Shown here: piece after piece, positions 9,039 through 18,986 of the stretch
Layout of the letters: every line of letters begins with the position of its first letter
Numbering within the stretch: the stretch's first letter is position 1
NCBI GenBank assembly: GCA_000307935.1
Contig: AMWX01000012.1
Span: 282,915-346,914 of the forward strand
DNA: 64,000 bases
Direction: 5' to 3'
DNA from: SAR86 cluster bacterium SAR86E
GTDB lineage: Bacteria; Pseudomonadota; Gammaproteobacteria; Magnimaribacterales; D2472
The notes under the pieces: generated by a model
Databases searched by the model: none
What the model was told of the DNA's origin: nothing
Seen by the model: the letters and a program-made list of their open reading frames with translations, nothing else
Translations under genes and position numbers: made by a program

Positions 9039-9421
9039 TAAGCTTGTATAGATAGGATAGCATCCATTTCAATTTCAACGCCTTTTGGTAGCTTTGAAAT
9101 CTCAACAGTTGCTCTAGCAGGAAAAGGTTCAGAGAATCTTCTCTCCATAATCTTGTTTACAACATCAAACTTTTCAAGATTAGTTAAAAATATTGTTAAC
9201 TTAAGAATATGATCAAGACTAGCACCAGCCTCGATACAGATAGCCTCAAGATTGTCTATGACTTGATTTGCTTGATCACTAAAACTAGCATCATTTAACT
9301 CGCCGGTTGATGGAATTAGTGGAATTTGCCCAGAAATAAAAACTACATCGCCCCATTGAATAGCCTGCGAGTATGGGCCTAGCGCTTCTGGTGCTTTATT
9401 TGTAAAAATTGGTTTTTTCAT
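9038..9421 (-). CDS. ridA: RidA family enamine/imine deaminase
   Basis: Hydrolyses reactive 2-aminoacrylate and related imines made by PLP enzymes. The 127-residue protein starting at 9421 (MKKPIFTNKAPEALGPYSQA) has the usual N terminus. VFISGQIPL, QVIDNLEAICIEAGASLDHI and the arginine-bearing FPARATVEISKLPKGVEIEMDAI are family signatures. An ATG at 9445 would add eight residues and extend the overlap with spoT. spoT-ridA linkage is common in Gammaproteobacteria. Confidence 0.96.
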   Translation of the reverse strand: MKKPIFTNKAPEALGPYSQAIQWGDVVFISGQIPLIPSTGELNDASFSDQANQVIDNLEAICIEAGASLDHILKLTIFLTNLEKFDVVNKIMERRFSEPFPARATVEISKLPKGVEIEMDAILSIQA

Positions 9422-11618
9422 TTTTTGTTTTGGTGTCATTAACAATTCGAGAGCAGCTAGTTACATATCTAAGTGAGCGCAATTTTAGCATTAATTTGTT
9501 TAATGAATCTGTATTTAATATCTCTACCTCAACAATGAATTCAATAATCATGGCATCAATATCCCTACTTTGAATATTCACAATATTCAGATTCGATTTT
9601 GTAAAAATTGATGCTATGTCAGCTAATATTCCTGGCCTATCCTCAGCATGTATTTTTATGTGGCCAAGATAATGTATTTCTTCTTTATCCGAACCCCACA
9701 TTGCAGGAATATATCTTGTAGAAATCTTATGACTTCGATGCGGCGCAACTTGTCTGCATCGCGCATGATGAATGACTATCCCTCTATCTGTATCTGAGTG
9801 AGCGGTAATTGGATCGCCATGGATAGGCATACAACACTTTGCATAAATAACAGATACGCCTTCAATCTGATTATCAGCTAAAACCATGGCTTTGATAGAT
9901 TGGGTTTTATTTTTCTTAATTTTTAATCCTGAAAAAAATCTTTCAGCTACGAGAGCACCTGTTTTCTTACCTGTCCCAAGATCTGTTAAAAGTTCATTTA
10001 ATGATTTGACTCCTATCAATTCTAGTATCCTGGACATTCTGCCACCACGATATTGATCAAGAGAAACTCCTCCCCTTTTTAGTTCACTTTCTAAAACTAA
10101 CTTGCCGGCCTTGCGAGATTGAGAAATTTTTTGATTTCTTAAGGCTAAGCGAATGGATGATCTTGCCTTACTCGTGACAACAAAATTCAACCATTCTGGA
10201 CTAACTTCCTGTCTATCTGATGAAATGATTTCTATGGATTGGCCATTTTCAAGACGAATATTTAAAGGAGCATATCTCCTATTCACCTTGCAAGCTGCTG
10301 CTTTGTTTCCAAGATCTGTATGAAGCTCATATGCAAAATCAATTGGAGTAGAGCCAGCCTTCAAATTTACAATCTTGCCAGCAGGTGTGAAAACATAAAC
10401 TTCATCATAAACAAGGTCTGTTTTAATTGCCTCTACAAATTCATGAGAGTCCTTTGATGCTCTATCTAAATCAGTAAAACTTTCTATCCATTTTTTAGCT
10501 CCAATTGAGTCTGTGCGAACTTTATCTTTTGTTTTGTATGACCAATGAGCTGAAATCCCAGTTTCAGCTATAATTTCCATGCTTTTAGTTTGAATTTGAA
10601 CTTCAATTGGTATGCCATCTAATGCTATGAGAGAAGTATGAATTGCCTGATATCCATTTGATTTAGGAATAGCGATATAGTCTTTAAAACGCTTCCCAAT
10701 AGGTTTGTGCACATTATGAATTGTGCCTAAGGCTCTATATGCATCATCTACAGAGTCAACAATAACTCTAAATGCATATACATCTAAAATTTCAGAAAAA
10801 GGTTTTTTCTTTTGTTTTATTTTCCTATAGATGCTGTAAAGAGATTTTTGACGACCCTGAACAGTTGCAAGTATTTGATTGTTTTTTAAATGATATTGAA
10901 ACTGTTTTCTGAGCTTAGAGATAATTCTTTGTCTTCCTCCTACAGCCTCTTTAATTGCAGATTTGAGCATTCTAGCTCTCATTGGATGCAAACATTTAAA
11001 TGCTAAGTCCTCTAACTCAACTCTTATATTTTGCATGCCAATTCTAATAGCGATAGGCCCATATAAATCTAAAGTTTCTAAAGATTTGCTAATTTGTTTC
11101 TCTCTTGGAAGAAATTCAATTGTTCTCATGTTATGCAAACGATCGCAAAGTTTTACAATTATTACCCTGACATCCTTGGACATGGCAAGAGCCATCTTTT
11201 GAAGATTATTTGCATTTCGGTCTTCAATACTATCAAAATCTAGCTTATTTAAATTACTCACTCCATCAACAATTGCCACAATATCTCTGCCAAACAGTTT
11301 TTCTAGATAAGCTTTTTTAATAAAGCTATCCTCAAGAACATCATGCATGAGTCCAGCGCAAACAGTTTCAATATCTAAATGTAGTTCAATTAATATTGTT
11401 GCAACTTCAACAGGATGGGTTATATATGGGGAACCTTCTTTGCGGTATTGGTTTTTATGCGCTTCGAAAGCAACATTATAAGCCACGTGCAAAAGATCAA
11501 GCTCTTTCTTAGAAAAATATACTCTAGCCGATTGATAAAGTTTTTTTGGGACAGGAGAGAGTAGTTTTTTATTAGAAAAATCTAATAAAGGTTGATTTGA
11601 GATTACCTGATCACTCAA
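9396..11618 (-). CDS. spoT: bifunctional (p)ppGpp synthetase/hydrolase
   Basis: Makes and degrades the stringent-response alarmone. Domains in order over 740 residues: HD hydrolase (His92-Asp93 in GLMHDVLEDS, with the RLHNMRT helix), synthetase (LDVYAFRVIV, SNGYQAIHTSLI, EVQIQT), TGS (VYVFTPAGKIVNLKAGSTPIDFAYE-type, about 407-465), a linker with CCMPIHGD, and a C-terminal ACT domain (KIHAEDRPGILADIASIF). Intact hydrolase motifs make SpoT rather than RelA the better name. It follows rpoZ and overlaps ridA by 26 bp, giving a gmk-rpoZ-spoT order like E. coli. Confidence 0.97.
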   Translation of the reverse strand: MSDQVISNQPLLDFSNKKLLSPVPKKLYQSARVYFSKKELDLLHVAYNVAFEAHKNQYRKEGSPYITHPVEVATILIELHLDIETVCAGLMHDVLEDSFIKKAYLEKLFGRDIVAIVDGVSNLNKLDFDSIEDRNANNLQKMALAMSKDVRVIIVKLCDRLHNMRTIEFLPREKQISKSLETLDLYGPIAIRIGMQNIRVELEDLAFKCLHPMRARMLKSAIKEAVGGRQRIISKLRKQFQYHLKNNQILATVQGRQKSLYSIYRKIKQKKKPFSEILDVYAFRVIVDSVDDAYRALGTIHNVHKPIGKRFKDYIAIPKSNGYQAIHTSLIALDGIPIEVQIQTKSMEIIAETGISAHWSYKTKDKVRTDSIGAKKWIESFTDLDRASKDSHEFVEAIKTDLVYDEVYVFTPAGKIVNLKAGSTPIDFAYELHTDLGNKAAACKVNRRYAPLNIRLENGQSIEIISSDRQEVSPEWLNFVVTSKARSSIRLALRNQKISQSRKAGKLVLESELKRGGVSLDQYRGGRMSRILELIGVKSLNELLTDLGTGKKTGALVAERFFSGLKIKKNKTQSIKAMVLADNQIEGVSVIYAKCCMPIHGDPITAHSDTDRGIVIHHARCRQVAPHRSHKISTRYIPAMWGSDKEEIHYLGHIKIHAEDRPGILADIASIFTKSNLNIVNIQSRDIDAMIIEFIVEVEILNTDSLNKLMLKLRSLRYVTSCSRIVNDTKTKNEKTNFYK

Positions 11619-11639
11619 TCAGAGACCTCAAAATATAAA

Positions 11640-11912
11640 CTAATTAGAGGTTTCGTCTTCTGGTTTTTGCCTGTCAATTGCAAATTCATCTAATAACACA
11701 TCCTCTTCCAAGGTTTGGTCAAGTATTTCTTTAGTTATCAAACCTTCCTCAATTTCTCTCAATGCAACAATGGTTGGTTTGTCGTCTTCCCATTCTACCA
11801 TTGGTTCTCTGCTAGTTGTTGAAAGCTGTCTTGCTCTGCCAGATGCTAATAAAATGAGTTCAAATCGACTAGCGACTTTATCCAAACAACCTTCTACTGT
11901 AATTCTTGCCAT
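11640..11912 (-). CDS. rpoZ: RNA polymerase omega subunit
   Basis: Omega stabilises beta-prime in RNA polymerase assembly and in other bacteria helps form a ppGpp site. The 90-residue protein begins [19 protein letters not shown], contains the LASGRARQL helix and [15 protein letters not shown], and ends in an acidic tail. It lies between gmk and spoT, its standard location. Confidence 0.97.
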   Translation of the reverse strand: MARITVEGCLDKVASRFELILLASGRARQLSTTSREPMVEWEDDKPTIVALREIEEGLITKEILDQTLEEDVLLDEFAIDRQKPEDETSN

Positions 11913-11951
11913 AATGTTTTTCTCCGAGGGCGTATTTTAGTGTTTATTTAC

Positions 11952-12584
11952 CTAATAAGACAATAGCTGTGATAAAAACTGCTTAACTTCTTCAGTATTT
12001 TTGTTATTTAACGGCGTTTCTTGCGAAATAATGCTTAAAAGTTGTCCTGCAGCCACCTCAAAAGAATCATTAACAATAATATGCTGATATTCACTTGCAA
12101 AACTCAACTCATCTTTTGCATTTTTGAGCCTTAAGTTGATAGCTTCAACATCATCATCTCCTCGAGCTTTAATCCTTTTCTCTAACGAGCTAATTGATGG
12201 GGGTAGAATAAAGATGGATTCATAATTAATATCAAGATCATTAATTTGCCTGAATCCCTGAACATCTATCTCCAGAATTAGATTTACACCAGCATTTAAT
12301 TTTGACTCGACAAATTCAACAGAAGTACCATAAAGATTCCCGTGAACCTCAGCATCCTCTAGAAAAAAATGAGAATTTTTTTTATCTAGAAAATTTTTCT
12401 TGGAGATAAAGAAATATTGGCTTCCATTTGACTCTCCTTTTCTTGGAGATCGAGTTGTATATGAGATGGACAATTCCAACGCTAAATCAGACTGATTTGC
12501 AGAAGCTAAAACTGCATCGATAAGCGAAGATTTTCCAGCGCCAGACGGCGCGGAAACAAGAAAAAGCTTTGGTTCTTTTTTCAC
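11952..12584 (-). CDS. gmk: guanylate kinase
   Basis: Phosphorylates GMP to GDP. The 210 residues start with the P-loop LVSAPSGAGKSSLI, followed by the GMP-binding region (SYTTRSPRKGE.NG.QYFF) and the LILEIDVQGFRQI strand. Length is normal. The start overlaps the yicC stop by 4 bp, so the two are probably translationally coupled. Confidence 0.98.
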   Translation of the reverse strand: MKKEPKLFLVSAPSGAGKSSLIDAVLASANQSDLALELSISYTTRSPRKGESNGSQYFFISKKNFLDKKNSHFFLEDAEVHGNLYGTSVEFVESKLNAGVNLILEIDVQGFRQINDLDINYESIFILPPSISSLEKRIKARGDDDVEAINLRLKNAKDELSFASEYQHIIVNDSFEVAAGQLLSIISQETPLNNKNTEEVKQFLSQLLSY

Positions 12585-13432
12585 TCTAAGTTCTGCGCCT
12601 GCTCTCGCAATTCCTCTACCTTTAACTTCATAGTTAAAGCTAAATCTTTTAAATCTGGTTTCTCTATTTTTACTGATAAAGTATTCACTTCCCTAAATAA
12701 CTCTTGAAGAATAAAGTCCATTTTTTTTCCATGCGCATTTTTTAGTTTGAATAATTTGTTTAATGATTCAATGTGAAAACTAATTCTCTCAAGCTCCTCA
12801 GCTATATCATGTTTTAGCGCTACATTTGATAGCTCATTGGCGATCTCATCTTTATTAATATCGATATACTTTTGGATGAACTTATTCTTAATAGTTTTAA
12901 CTCTGTGCTTCAGCAATGAAGGTGCCGACCTTGATAACTTTTGATGAGCATTTTTTAAAAATAACGTCTTAGCTATGATGATCTTCTCTATTTTTTGACC
13001 TTCCTTGGCTCTAGACTCTACTAGGTTCTTTATTGCAATATTTAATGCTTTCTTTCCTAAAGGTGAAATATCTTTCTTTGAGCTCCTAACTGTTAAAAGG
13101 CCTGGAATATCTCTCAGATCACTTAATTTAAGATTTAAGTTTTTAAAATCTTTACTAGCTTTTAAAGTACTTTTTAAATTTCTGATACTTTCTTGGTTAA
13201 GCTCATAAGAATGCTCAGATTGGAAATTATCATGAATTTTTACCTCAAAAGAGCCTCTAAGAAATTTTTTCTTTAGCTGAATTTTTATATATTCCTCAAA
13301 ATCATTTGGCAGGCTGTATCCTCTGAAAGATATATCTACAAATCTGTTATTAACTGATTTAATTTCACATAAAACTTCCATCTTTTTTGAGATGGCTTGT
13401 CCCGTTCCATACCCTGTCATGCTGTAAAACAT
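12581..13432 (-). CDS. yicC: YicC family endoribonuclease-like protein
   Basis: A 283-residue YicC/YloC-family protein. It has the N-terminal MTGYGTG, EIKSVNNRFVDISFR and C-terminal GKKMDFILQELFREVNTL signatures. Family members have been reported as endoribonucleases. The first ATG at 13432 and Met5 (MTGYG) are both possible starts; homologues commonly have a few residues before MTGY. It is coupled to gmk by a 4-bp overlap. Confidence 0.94.
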   Translation of the reverse strand: MFYSMTGYGTGQAISKKMEVLCEIKSVNNRFVDISFRGYSLPNDFEEYIKIQLKKKFLRGSFEVKIHDNFQSEHSYELNQESIRNLKSTLKASKDFKNLNLKLSDLRDIPGLLTVRSSKKDISPLGKKALNIAIKNLVESRAKEGQKIEKIIIAKTLFLKNAHQKLSRSAPSLLKHRVKTIKNKFIQKYIDINKDEIANELSNVALKHDIAEELERISFHIESLNKLFKLKNAHGKKMDFILQELFREVNTLSVKIEKPDLKDLALTMKLKVEELREQAQNLE

Positions 13433-13456
13433 AAGTTTCCTAAATACTTTTTGCTA

Positions 13457-14236
13457 TTATCTCATTAAACCACTATCTAATAACTTTTGCGGATCAAATG
13501 ACTTACCAATTTTGTCTGAACCTATAAAAAAATCTTCAAAAGATTGATTAGGGCAAACAAGAGAAAAAATTTCACTATACCTTCGAGCTTGCTCACTACA
13601 AATTAGCGGTCCAGATATATAAGCTGATTCTTTATTGCAAATATAATTTGCTATTACCAATGCAAGATTGGTTCTGCTAAACATATTGGCTTCAGCAAAT
13701 CGAAGGGGGTATTTTTTTCCATCAAAAGCATCCACATGGTTTTTCATCCAATGAGCTTGGTCATCATACAGCCCCGAGGGACGCAAAATTAAAGGCTCTA
13801 TTTTGGATTCACGCGATACAAACTCTTCATACTCTAAAATAATTTTTGCTTGCTCATCATCAGGCAAAGGTTTTACTGCTTCTGTTATCTCTCTTCCATT
13901 ACCCAAGCCATAAACCCTGGTTGAAGTAACAATTAGTAATTTTTCATAACCTATCTTGTTATTAAAAAAATCCATCATCTGATATGACGCATCTAAGAAT
14001 CCTCTCTGATAGCCACCTATATCTGGCGAGGTTGGCTTTAATATCAACACAATGGTTGAGAAATCTATACAAGGCAAAATCAATCTTGATTCGTTCATCC
14101 AGTCTTGCTGAACGAATTGAACATTTAGTAAATCAGCAGGCGCACTTCTAGAAACGCCTATAAATTCTTGCTTTGGAAGTCTTGCAGCTATGCGACTGCC
14201 AATGTCTCCGTGGCCGATAATTAAAACTTTTTTCAT
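13457..14236 (-). CDS. NAD(P)-binding sugar-epimerase-like protein (extended SDR, YeeZ-like)
   Basis: A 259-residue atypical extended-SDR protein. The N-terminal Rossmann motif is VLIIGHGDIGSRIAARL. TSTRVYG (residues ~104-110) sits where epimerases have their S..vYg segment. PLILRPSGLYDD matches the R-P-x-x-x-Y-G region of the YeeZ-like subgroup. It lacks a clear YxxxK, as YeeZ-like proteins often do. It is divergent from recG; substrate unknown. Confidence 0.75.
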   Translation of the reverse strand: MKKVLIIGHGDIGSRIAARLPKQEFIGVSRSAPADLLNVQFVQQDWMNESRLILPCIDFSTIVLILKPTSPDIGGYQRGFLDASYQMMDFFNNKIGYEKLLIVTSTRVYGLGNGREITEAVKPLPDDEQAKIILEYEEFVSRESKIEPLILRPSGLYDDQAHWMKNHVDAFDGKKYPLRFAEANMFSRTNLALVIANYICNKESAYISGPLICSEQARRYSEIFSLVCPNQSFEDFFIGSDKIGKSFDPQKLLDSGLMR

Positions 14237-14279
14237 ATATATGTTTCTAAAGTTCTTATATTAAAAGTATTATCGTTAA

Positions 14280-16343
14280 GTGGCTAATATTGAACTAACT
14301 CAGTTAAAAGGTATCGGACCTTCTATCGTTGAAAAACTAAACCTTATTGGAATTTTTAACTTAAGAGATCTCTGCTTTCATCTGCCTTTTGGGTATCAGG
14401 ATAGAACAAAAATTACGCAAATAGTTAATCTCCAACCAGGAGATGAAAAATTAATCAAGGTAAAGATCTTGTCTGCGCAATCGCTGTATCGACCTAGAAA
14501 AATGATGGTCCTTAAATCTACTGATGAATCTTCTACTATTAATGTGCGTTTTTTTTATTTCCATCCTGCCCAAACAAGACAACTCAAAGCTGGAACTGAG
14601 CTTTTGTGTTACGGGAAAGTGAGCCTCAGTAGGTATGGATTAGAGATGATTCATCCAGAATACGAAGTGATATCAAGTGATCATGCATTAAAAGATAAAA
14701 AATTGACTCCGGTTTATAGAGTGCCAAAAGGCATAGGTCAAAAAAAAATAAGGGGCTTTATTCATGCGGCTATTTCAAAACTAGATTTTGCAGAAGATTT
14801 TCTTGATGTAGAAAAATATGATTCATCTTTAAACATGAAAATTATTGATGCTCTAGCAACCATTCATAATCCTGATGCAGGAATAAACATTGAAGAAATG
14901 CTTCCTGGAGGTTCGCATCCAGCTAGAGTAAGACTATTAAAAGAGGAAATGATTGCTTTTCAAGCTGGCATGGCGTTTTTAAAACGCAAACAAAAAAGAC
15001 ATCAAGCTTTTCCATTGTTTAAAGAGAATGAATGGACAGCAGAGGTTCAATCAAATTTTCCTTTTGAATTAACTAGTGCCCAAGCAAGAGTTGTAAGTGA
15101 AATTAAAGAGGACCTATCTCAGGCAGTTCCAATGATGAGGTTGGTTCAAGGAGATGTTGGATCAGGAAAAACAGTGGTGGGTGCTTTGGCCGCTGCCTTG
15201 GCTCTTGATTCGTCATTACAGGTTGCTTTTATGGCGCCAACCACACTGCTAGCAGAACAACATTTTCTTAGTTTAAAATTATTTTTTAATAAACAAGCAG
15301 GAAAAGTAGCTCTTCTTACTGGCAGCACTTCTTCAAGCCAAAGAAAGAAAATCTTACAGGACCTCAAAGAAAATAAGATAAAATTAATAGTTGGAACCCA
15401 TGCTTTATTTCAAAAAAGTGTCGAGTTTTCTAATCTTGCTCTCATTATCATTGATGAGCAACACAGGTTTGGAGTGAATCAGCGACTAGCCTTAAGGAAA
15501 AAAAATGACTCTGAGACATTAGCCCCTCATCAGCTAACATTAACAGCCACCCCTATTCCAAGAACGCTTTCTATGAGTGTATATGCAAACATGGATGTGT
15601 CTATAATCGATGAGCTGCCTCCAGGCAGGAAGCCAATTCAAACATCATGTTTGCCTTTAAGCGGAAAAGATAAGCTTATTGAAAGAATGTTAGCTGCAAC
15701 AAAACAAGGCAGTAAAGTATATTGGATATGTCCTTTAATCGAGGAATCTGAAAACCTAGATTTAAATGCCGTCATGGAAACCTATGAAGATTTATCTGAG
15801 CATTTTAGCCAAGAGAAAGTTGGTTGCCTGCATGGCAAGCTCTCAGCAAATAAAAAACAAGAGCAGATTCAAGCTTTTAAGGATTCTAAAACTTCAATAT
15901 TAGTATCAACGACTGTTGTCGAGGTCGGAGTCGACATCCCTGATGCGGATATCATGGTTATTGAAAATGCAGAAAGATTTGGTTTGGCTCAACTGCATCA
16001 ATTAAGAGGCAGAATAGGCAGAGGAACCAAAGAGAGTTTTTGCATTCTTCTGCACAAAGATAAGATTCAAGATGTCTCATCGCAGAGACTCCAAGTATTA
16101 GTAGACTCTCAAGATGGTTTTAAAATCGCCGAAGAGGATCTGGTCATAAGAGGCCCCGGAGAAATCATGGGCGCACAACAAACAGGTATTGTCCCAATGA
16201 AATATACAAATCTAGTCAGAGACAGTCAGTATCTAATGGAAACCAAAAAAGTTGCTGAATTAATATGTAATGAGGAGCCTGAGCTTGCCAATCAGTTAAT
16301 AGAAAGGTGGATCTCAGGCTCAATAGCCTTTGCTGACGCTTAG
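14280..16343 (+). CDS. recG: ATP-dependent DNA helicase RecG
   Basis: Remodels stalled forks and branched DNA. The 687 residues have the N-terminal wedge/OB region (LTQLKGIGPSIVEKLN, then LCYGKVSLSRYG), Walker A GDVGSGKT at about 291-298, DEQHRFGV, TATPIPRTLSMS, VVEVGVDIPDA and QLHQLRGRIGRG. It starts with GTG at 14280; no upstream ATG fits the family start. The 3' end abuts the convergent gene at 16344 with no gap. Confidence 0.98.
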   Translation: MANIELTQLKGIGPSIVEKLNLIGIFNLRDLCFHLPFGYQDRTKITQIVNLQPGDEKLIKVKILSAQSLYRPRKMMVLKSTDESSTINVRFFYFHPAQTRQLKAGTELLCYGKVSLSRYGLEMIHPEYEVISSDHALKDKKLTPVYRVPKGIGQKKIRGFIHAAISKLDFAEDFLDVEKYDSSLNMKIIDALATIHNPDAGINIEEMLPGGSHPARVRLLKEEMIAFQAGMAFLKRKQKRHQAFPLFKENEWTAEVQSNFPFELTSAQARVVSEIKEDLSQAVPMMRLVQGDVGSGKTVVGALAAALALDSSLQVAFMAPTTLLAEQHFLSLKLFFNKQAGKVALLTGSTSSSQRKKILQDLKENKIKLIVGTHALFQKSVEFSNLALIIIDEQHRFGVNQRLALRKKNDSETLAPHQLTLTATPIPRTLSMSVYANMDVSIIDELPPGRKPIQTSCLPLSGKDKLIERMLAATKQGSKVYWICPLIEESENLDLNAVMETYEDLSEHFSQEKVGCLHGKLSANKKQEQIQAFKDSKTSILVSTTVVEVGVDIPDADIMVIENAERFGLAQLHQLRGRIGRGTKESFCILLHKDKIQDVSSQRLQVLVDSQDGFKIAEEDLVIRGPGEIMGAQQTGIVPMKYTNLVRDSQYLMETKKVAELICNEEPELANQLIERWISGSIAFADA

Positions 16344-16670
16344 TTATCTGGTCAAAATCTCCATTGCTTTTTTATCATCTACTACAGGGACTATTGCAGA
16401 ATCACACACTTCGCTCCATCCGTTAGCAAATTCAATTACAAGCGTTGGGTCATCAGCTTCTACTATAACTATGCCGCTGCCAGTAGTGAGGTCATGATAT
16501 CTAGCAAGCTTTTTAGAGCCCTCTAAGAATTCACCATCAAGTTCCTCTAACGTCATGGTAGCAAAAACTTTATATGCCTCTTGATCGCATTTGAAATCAA
16601 TCATATATACAGCTGCTTGTGAGATATTGCAAAACATTAACGCCATCCCTAGAACAAAATACTTTTTCAT
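16344..16670 (-). CDS. small secreted DUF3303-like protein
   Basis: A 108-residue protein with a signal peptide (MKKYFVLGMALMFCNISQA). The mature part resembles DUF3303 domains: a G-x-G-x-V-I-V-E-A-D-D-P strand and a C-terminal WSEVCDSAIVPVVDD. The function of that family is unknown. It is convergent with recG and lies 93 bp downstream of the aldehyde dehydrogenase end; the gap between shows no other gene. Confidence 0.65.
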   Translation of the reverse strand: MKKYFVLGMALMFCNISQAAVYMIDFKCDQEAYKVFATMTLEELDGEFLEGSKKLARYHDLTTGSGIVIVEADDPTLVIEFANGWSEVCDSAIVPVVDDKKAMEILTR

Positions 16671-16763
16671 TTTATGTCTCCATTAGATTTAATAATTTAT
16701 TATATGAAATCTTTAGCAAACCGCCACAGAGTATTTAGTGTGAATGGTTGCTAGTCAGTCAAT

Positions 16764-18224
16764 TTAGATTGCACCAAGAATTTTGTTTATTCTTTTTCTA
16801 AACTTTTCGCCAAAAGGAGGTCTTGCCCCGATGATTGGCAATACATCAATCATAGTTTGACTATAAATGGCACGAGCATGGCTCATATTTTTAAAACCTT
16901 CTGGTCCATGATATGCACCCATACCCGAAGCGCCAACACCACCAAATGGAAGATCCTCTTGAATATAGTGCAGAGTAATATCATTGATACAAACGCCACC
17001 ACTTTGCACATGACTCAATAAATATTCCTGCTCACTTTTATCTTTTCCAAAATAATACATAGCAAGTGGGTTTCGGCGCGGTTCAATCATATCTGGAACC
17101 TCAGCAATATTGCTGTAAGTCATGATCGGTAGAATGGGGCCAAAGATTTCTTCATGCATAACTAGCATGTCTTCGTTTACATTCTGAAGAATATGCAAAG
17201 GCATGCGACGATTATCTTTAGATGCATGATAATTTTCATCGCCTATGATTGTGAGTTTAGCGCCCTTATCTACAGCATCATCAATGTAGTTCTGTAACCT
17301 GGCTAAATGGTTTTCATTAAACACACCAGCATAATCCATATTTTCTGTTATGTTTGGGTACATTGATTGGGCTTCATGAGCTACACGAGAAATGAGCTGC
17401 TCTTCTAAGTCCTCAGGAACGACTACATAGTCTGGTGATAGACATAGCTGGCCACCGTTTAAAAGTTTGCCAAATGTCAGACGTGTGCCTGCAAGATCAA
17501 TCTTTGCCGTTCGACCAATAATAACGGGTGACTTCCCACCAAGTTCTAATGTTACAGGAACAAGGTTTTTTGATGCTGACTGCATCACTTTAGCCCCTAC
17601 ATGAGTGGACCCGGTGAACAATAGATGATCAAAAGGCAACTCTGCAAATTTTTGACTAATGTCTTGGCCTCCGGTCACAACCGAAACTTCATCAGCGGGA
17701 AAGTAATTAGGAACAACTTCAGCAAACATAGCAGCAGTTTCAGGAACGTGTTCCGAGGGTTTGAGCATTGCTCGATTGCCTGCAGCCAATGCGCTCGTTA
17801 AAGGTGAAACAGTTAATCCAAATGGAAGGTTCCAGGGAGAAATAATTCCAATAACACCTTTGGGGAAATACCTTACCTCACTCCTGCCTCCCAAAAAATT
17901 CATTGGTTTATTAGTTTTTCTTCTCTCACTCTTCATCCAGTCCTTTAGATGTTTTAATGAGTAATCTATCGCCTCTACCTTTGATGCAAACTCTGAAAAC
18001 AAACTAAATTCATAGGATCGCGCTCCGTTAAACTCACGCTTTGTTGTTATTGCAAAATCTTTTTTGTTTTCAACAATCATTGCCTTCAGTCTTTTAAGGC
18101 GATCTACTCGTTTTGTATATGTAACCTCTCCTTCTTCACGAAACTTACTTCGTTGAAGTTCGACTAACGCATCAAGATTTTGGGTTTTTAATTTTGTAAC
18201 GTTGCTATGTTCGGCTGTACTCAT
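16764..18224 (-). CDS. calB: coniferyl-aldehyde-dehydrogenase-like aldehyde dehydrogenase
   Basis: An NAD(P)+-dependent aldehyde dehydrogenase of 486 residues, nearest in motif pattern to coniferyl aldehyde dehydrogenases. Catalytic residues are visible: Asn132 (PWNLPF), Glu227 (LELGGKSPV) and Cys261 (NGGQLCLSPDYV). The short C terminus and the Q-L-C-L-S-P-D-Y context are typical of this CalB-type class. The physiological substrate could be an aromatic or a long-chain aldehyde. It diverges from a TetR gene over a 100-bp gap containing a perfect palindrome, implying control by that repressor. Confidence 0.85.
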   Translation of the reverse strand: MSTAEHSNVTKLKTQNLDALVELQRSKFREEGEVTYTKRVDRLKRLKAMIVENKKDFAITTKREFNGARSYEFSLFSEFASKVEAIDYSLKHLKDWMKSERRKTNKPMNFLGGRSEVRYFPKGVIGIISPWNLPFGLTVSPLTSALAAGNRAMLKPSEHVPETAAMFAEVVPNYFPADEVSVVTGGQDISQKFAELPFDHLLFTGSTHVGAKVMQSASKNLVPVTLELGGKSPVIIGRTAKIDLAGTRLTFGKLLNGGQLCLSPDYVVVPEDLEEQLISRVAHEAQSMYPNITENMDYAGVFNENHLARLQNYIDDAVDKGAKLTIIGDENYHASKDNRRMPLHILQNVNEDMLVMHEEIFGPILPIMTYSNIAEVPDMIEPRRNPLAMYYFGKDKSEQEYLLSHVQSGGVCINDITLHYIQEDLPFGGVGASGMGAYHGPEGFKNMSHARAIYSQTMIDVLPIIGARPPFGEKFRKRINKILGAI

Positions 18225-18252
18225 AATTTTTATTTTAAGATTTGGAATTAAA

Positions 18253-18276
18253 ATATTTTATACGCGTATAAAATAT
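18253..18276. promoter_or_regulatory. 24-bp perfect palindrome, likely TetR operator
   Basis: The left half ATATTTTATACG is followed directly by its exact reverse complement CGTATAAAATAT. It sits in the divergent gap between the aldehyde dehydrogenase (start 18224) and the TetR gene (start 18326), where it would overlap promoter elements of both. A TetR dimer or dimer pair is the obvious ligand; binding is inferred. Confidence 0.75.
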
Positions 18277-18325
18277 ATATCAATTCATTTATACTTGTGC
18301 AAATATTTAAAAAAACCTCAAAAGG

Positions 18326-18961
18326 ATGTCAGTAAGAACATTAGTTAAGCAGGAGCGTCGAGATAGAATTTTGTCCTGCGCTCGAGAATTAATCTCTCAT
18401 GAGGGCTTTGAAGGATTAAGCATCAGAGTGTTGGCTGCTAAGGCTAAGGTTTCAACACCGACTATTTATAATCTTGTAGGCAATAAAGAAGATATACTCC
18501 ATTTTCTTGGAGAGACTATCGTTCAGCAGTTGACAGAAGCCTATCAGAGTTCCGCGGAAGAAGATCCAATTAACAAGGCTAAAGAAATTGTCCAGACACT
18601 ACATCAGATTTATGCGCAGGATGAGTATTATTCTAGAGAGCTTTTTATTGGAAAGAGTGCTCTTTCTCAAACAGGATATGGCGGCGCTAGTGAAAATATT
18701 CCTATGCTCAAGGTTGCTAAGGATATTTGTGAGAGTGCACTTAAGAAAAAGCTACTCAGAGGCGAAGTATCCTCTGCTGTTCTCGGACAAGGCATTGGTA
18801 ACAGTGTGTATCTTGCTCAACTGGGTTGGATACAGGGCTCATTAGGACTTGCTGAATTTGAGCGCCAGGCTATGACTGGAATTTATCTGACATTGGCTGC
18901 AGATGCCATGCCAAAACTTCAAATAAGATTAGTGAAATATCTCAAACAAATGGGTGCCTAA
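18326..18961 (+). CDS. TetR family transcriptional regulator
   Basis: A 211-residue TetR-type repressor. The N-terminal helix-turn-helix (about residues 12-58) includes ILSCARELISHEGFEGLSIR, VLAAKAKVSTPTIYNLVGNKEDIL and the typical Tyr in the recognition helix. The C-terminal ligand domain is not assignable to a known ligand. Its divergent partner is an aldehyde dehydrogenase and the shared gap has a 24-bp palindrome, so it probably represses that gene and itself in response to an aldehyde or related compound. Confidence 0.92.
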   Translation: MSVRTLVKQERRDRILSCARELISHEGFEGLSIRVLAAKAKVSTPTIYNLVGNKEDILHFLGETIVQQLTEAYQSSAEEDPINKAKEIVQTLHQIYAQDEYYSRELFIGKSALSQTGYGGASENIPMLKVAKDICESALKKKLLRGEVSSAVLGQGIGNSVYLAQLGWIQGSLGLAEFERQAMTGIYLTLAADAMPKLQIRLVKYLKQMGA

Positions 18962-18986
18962 ACAAGCAAAATAATTGGAAATAAAA

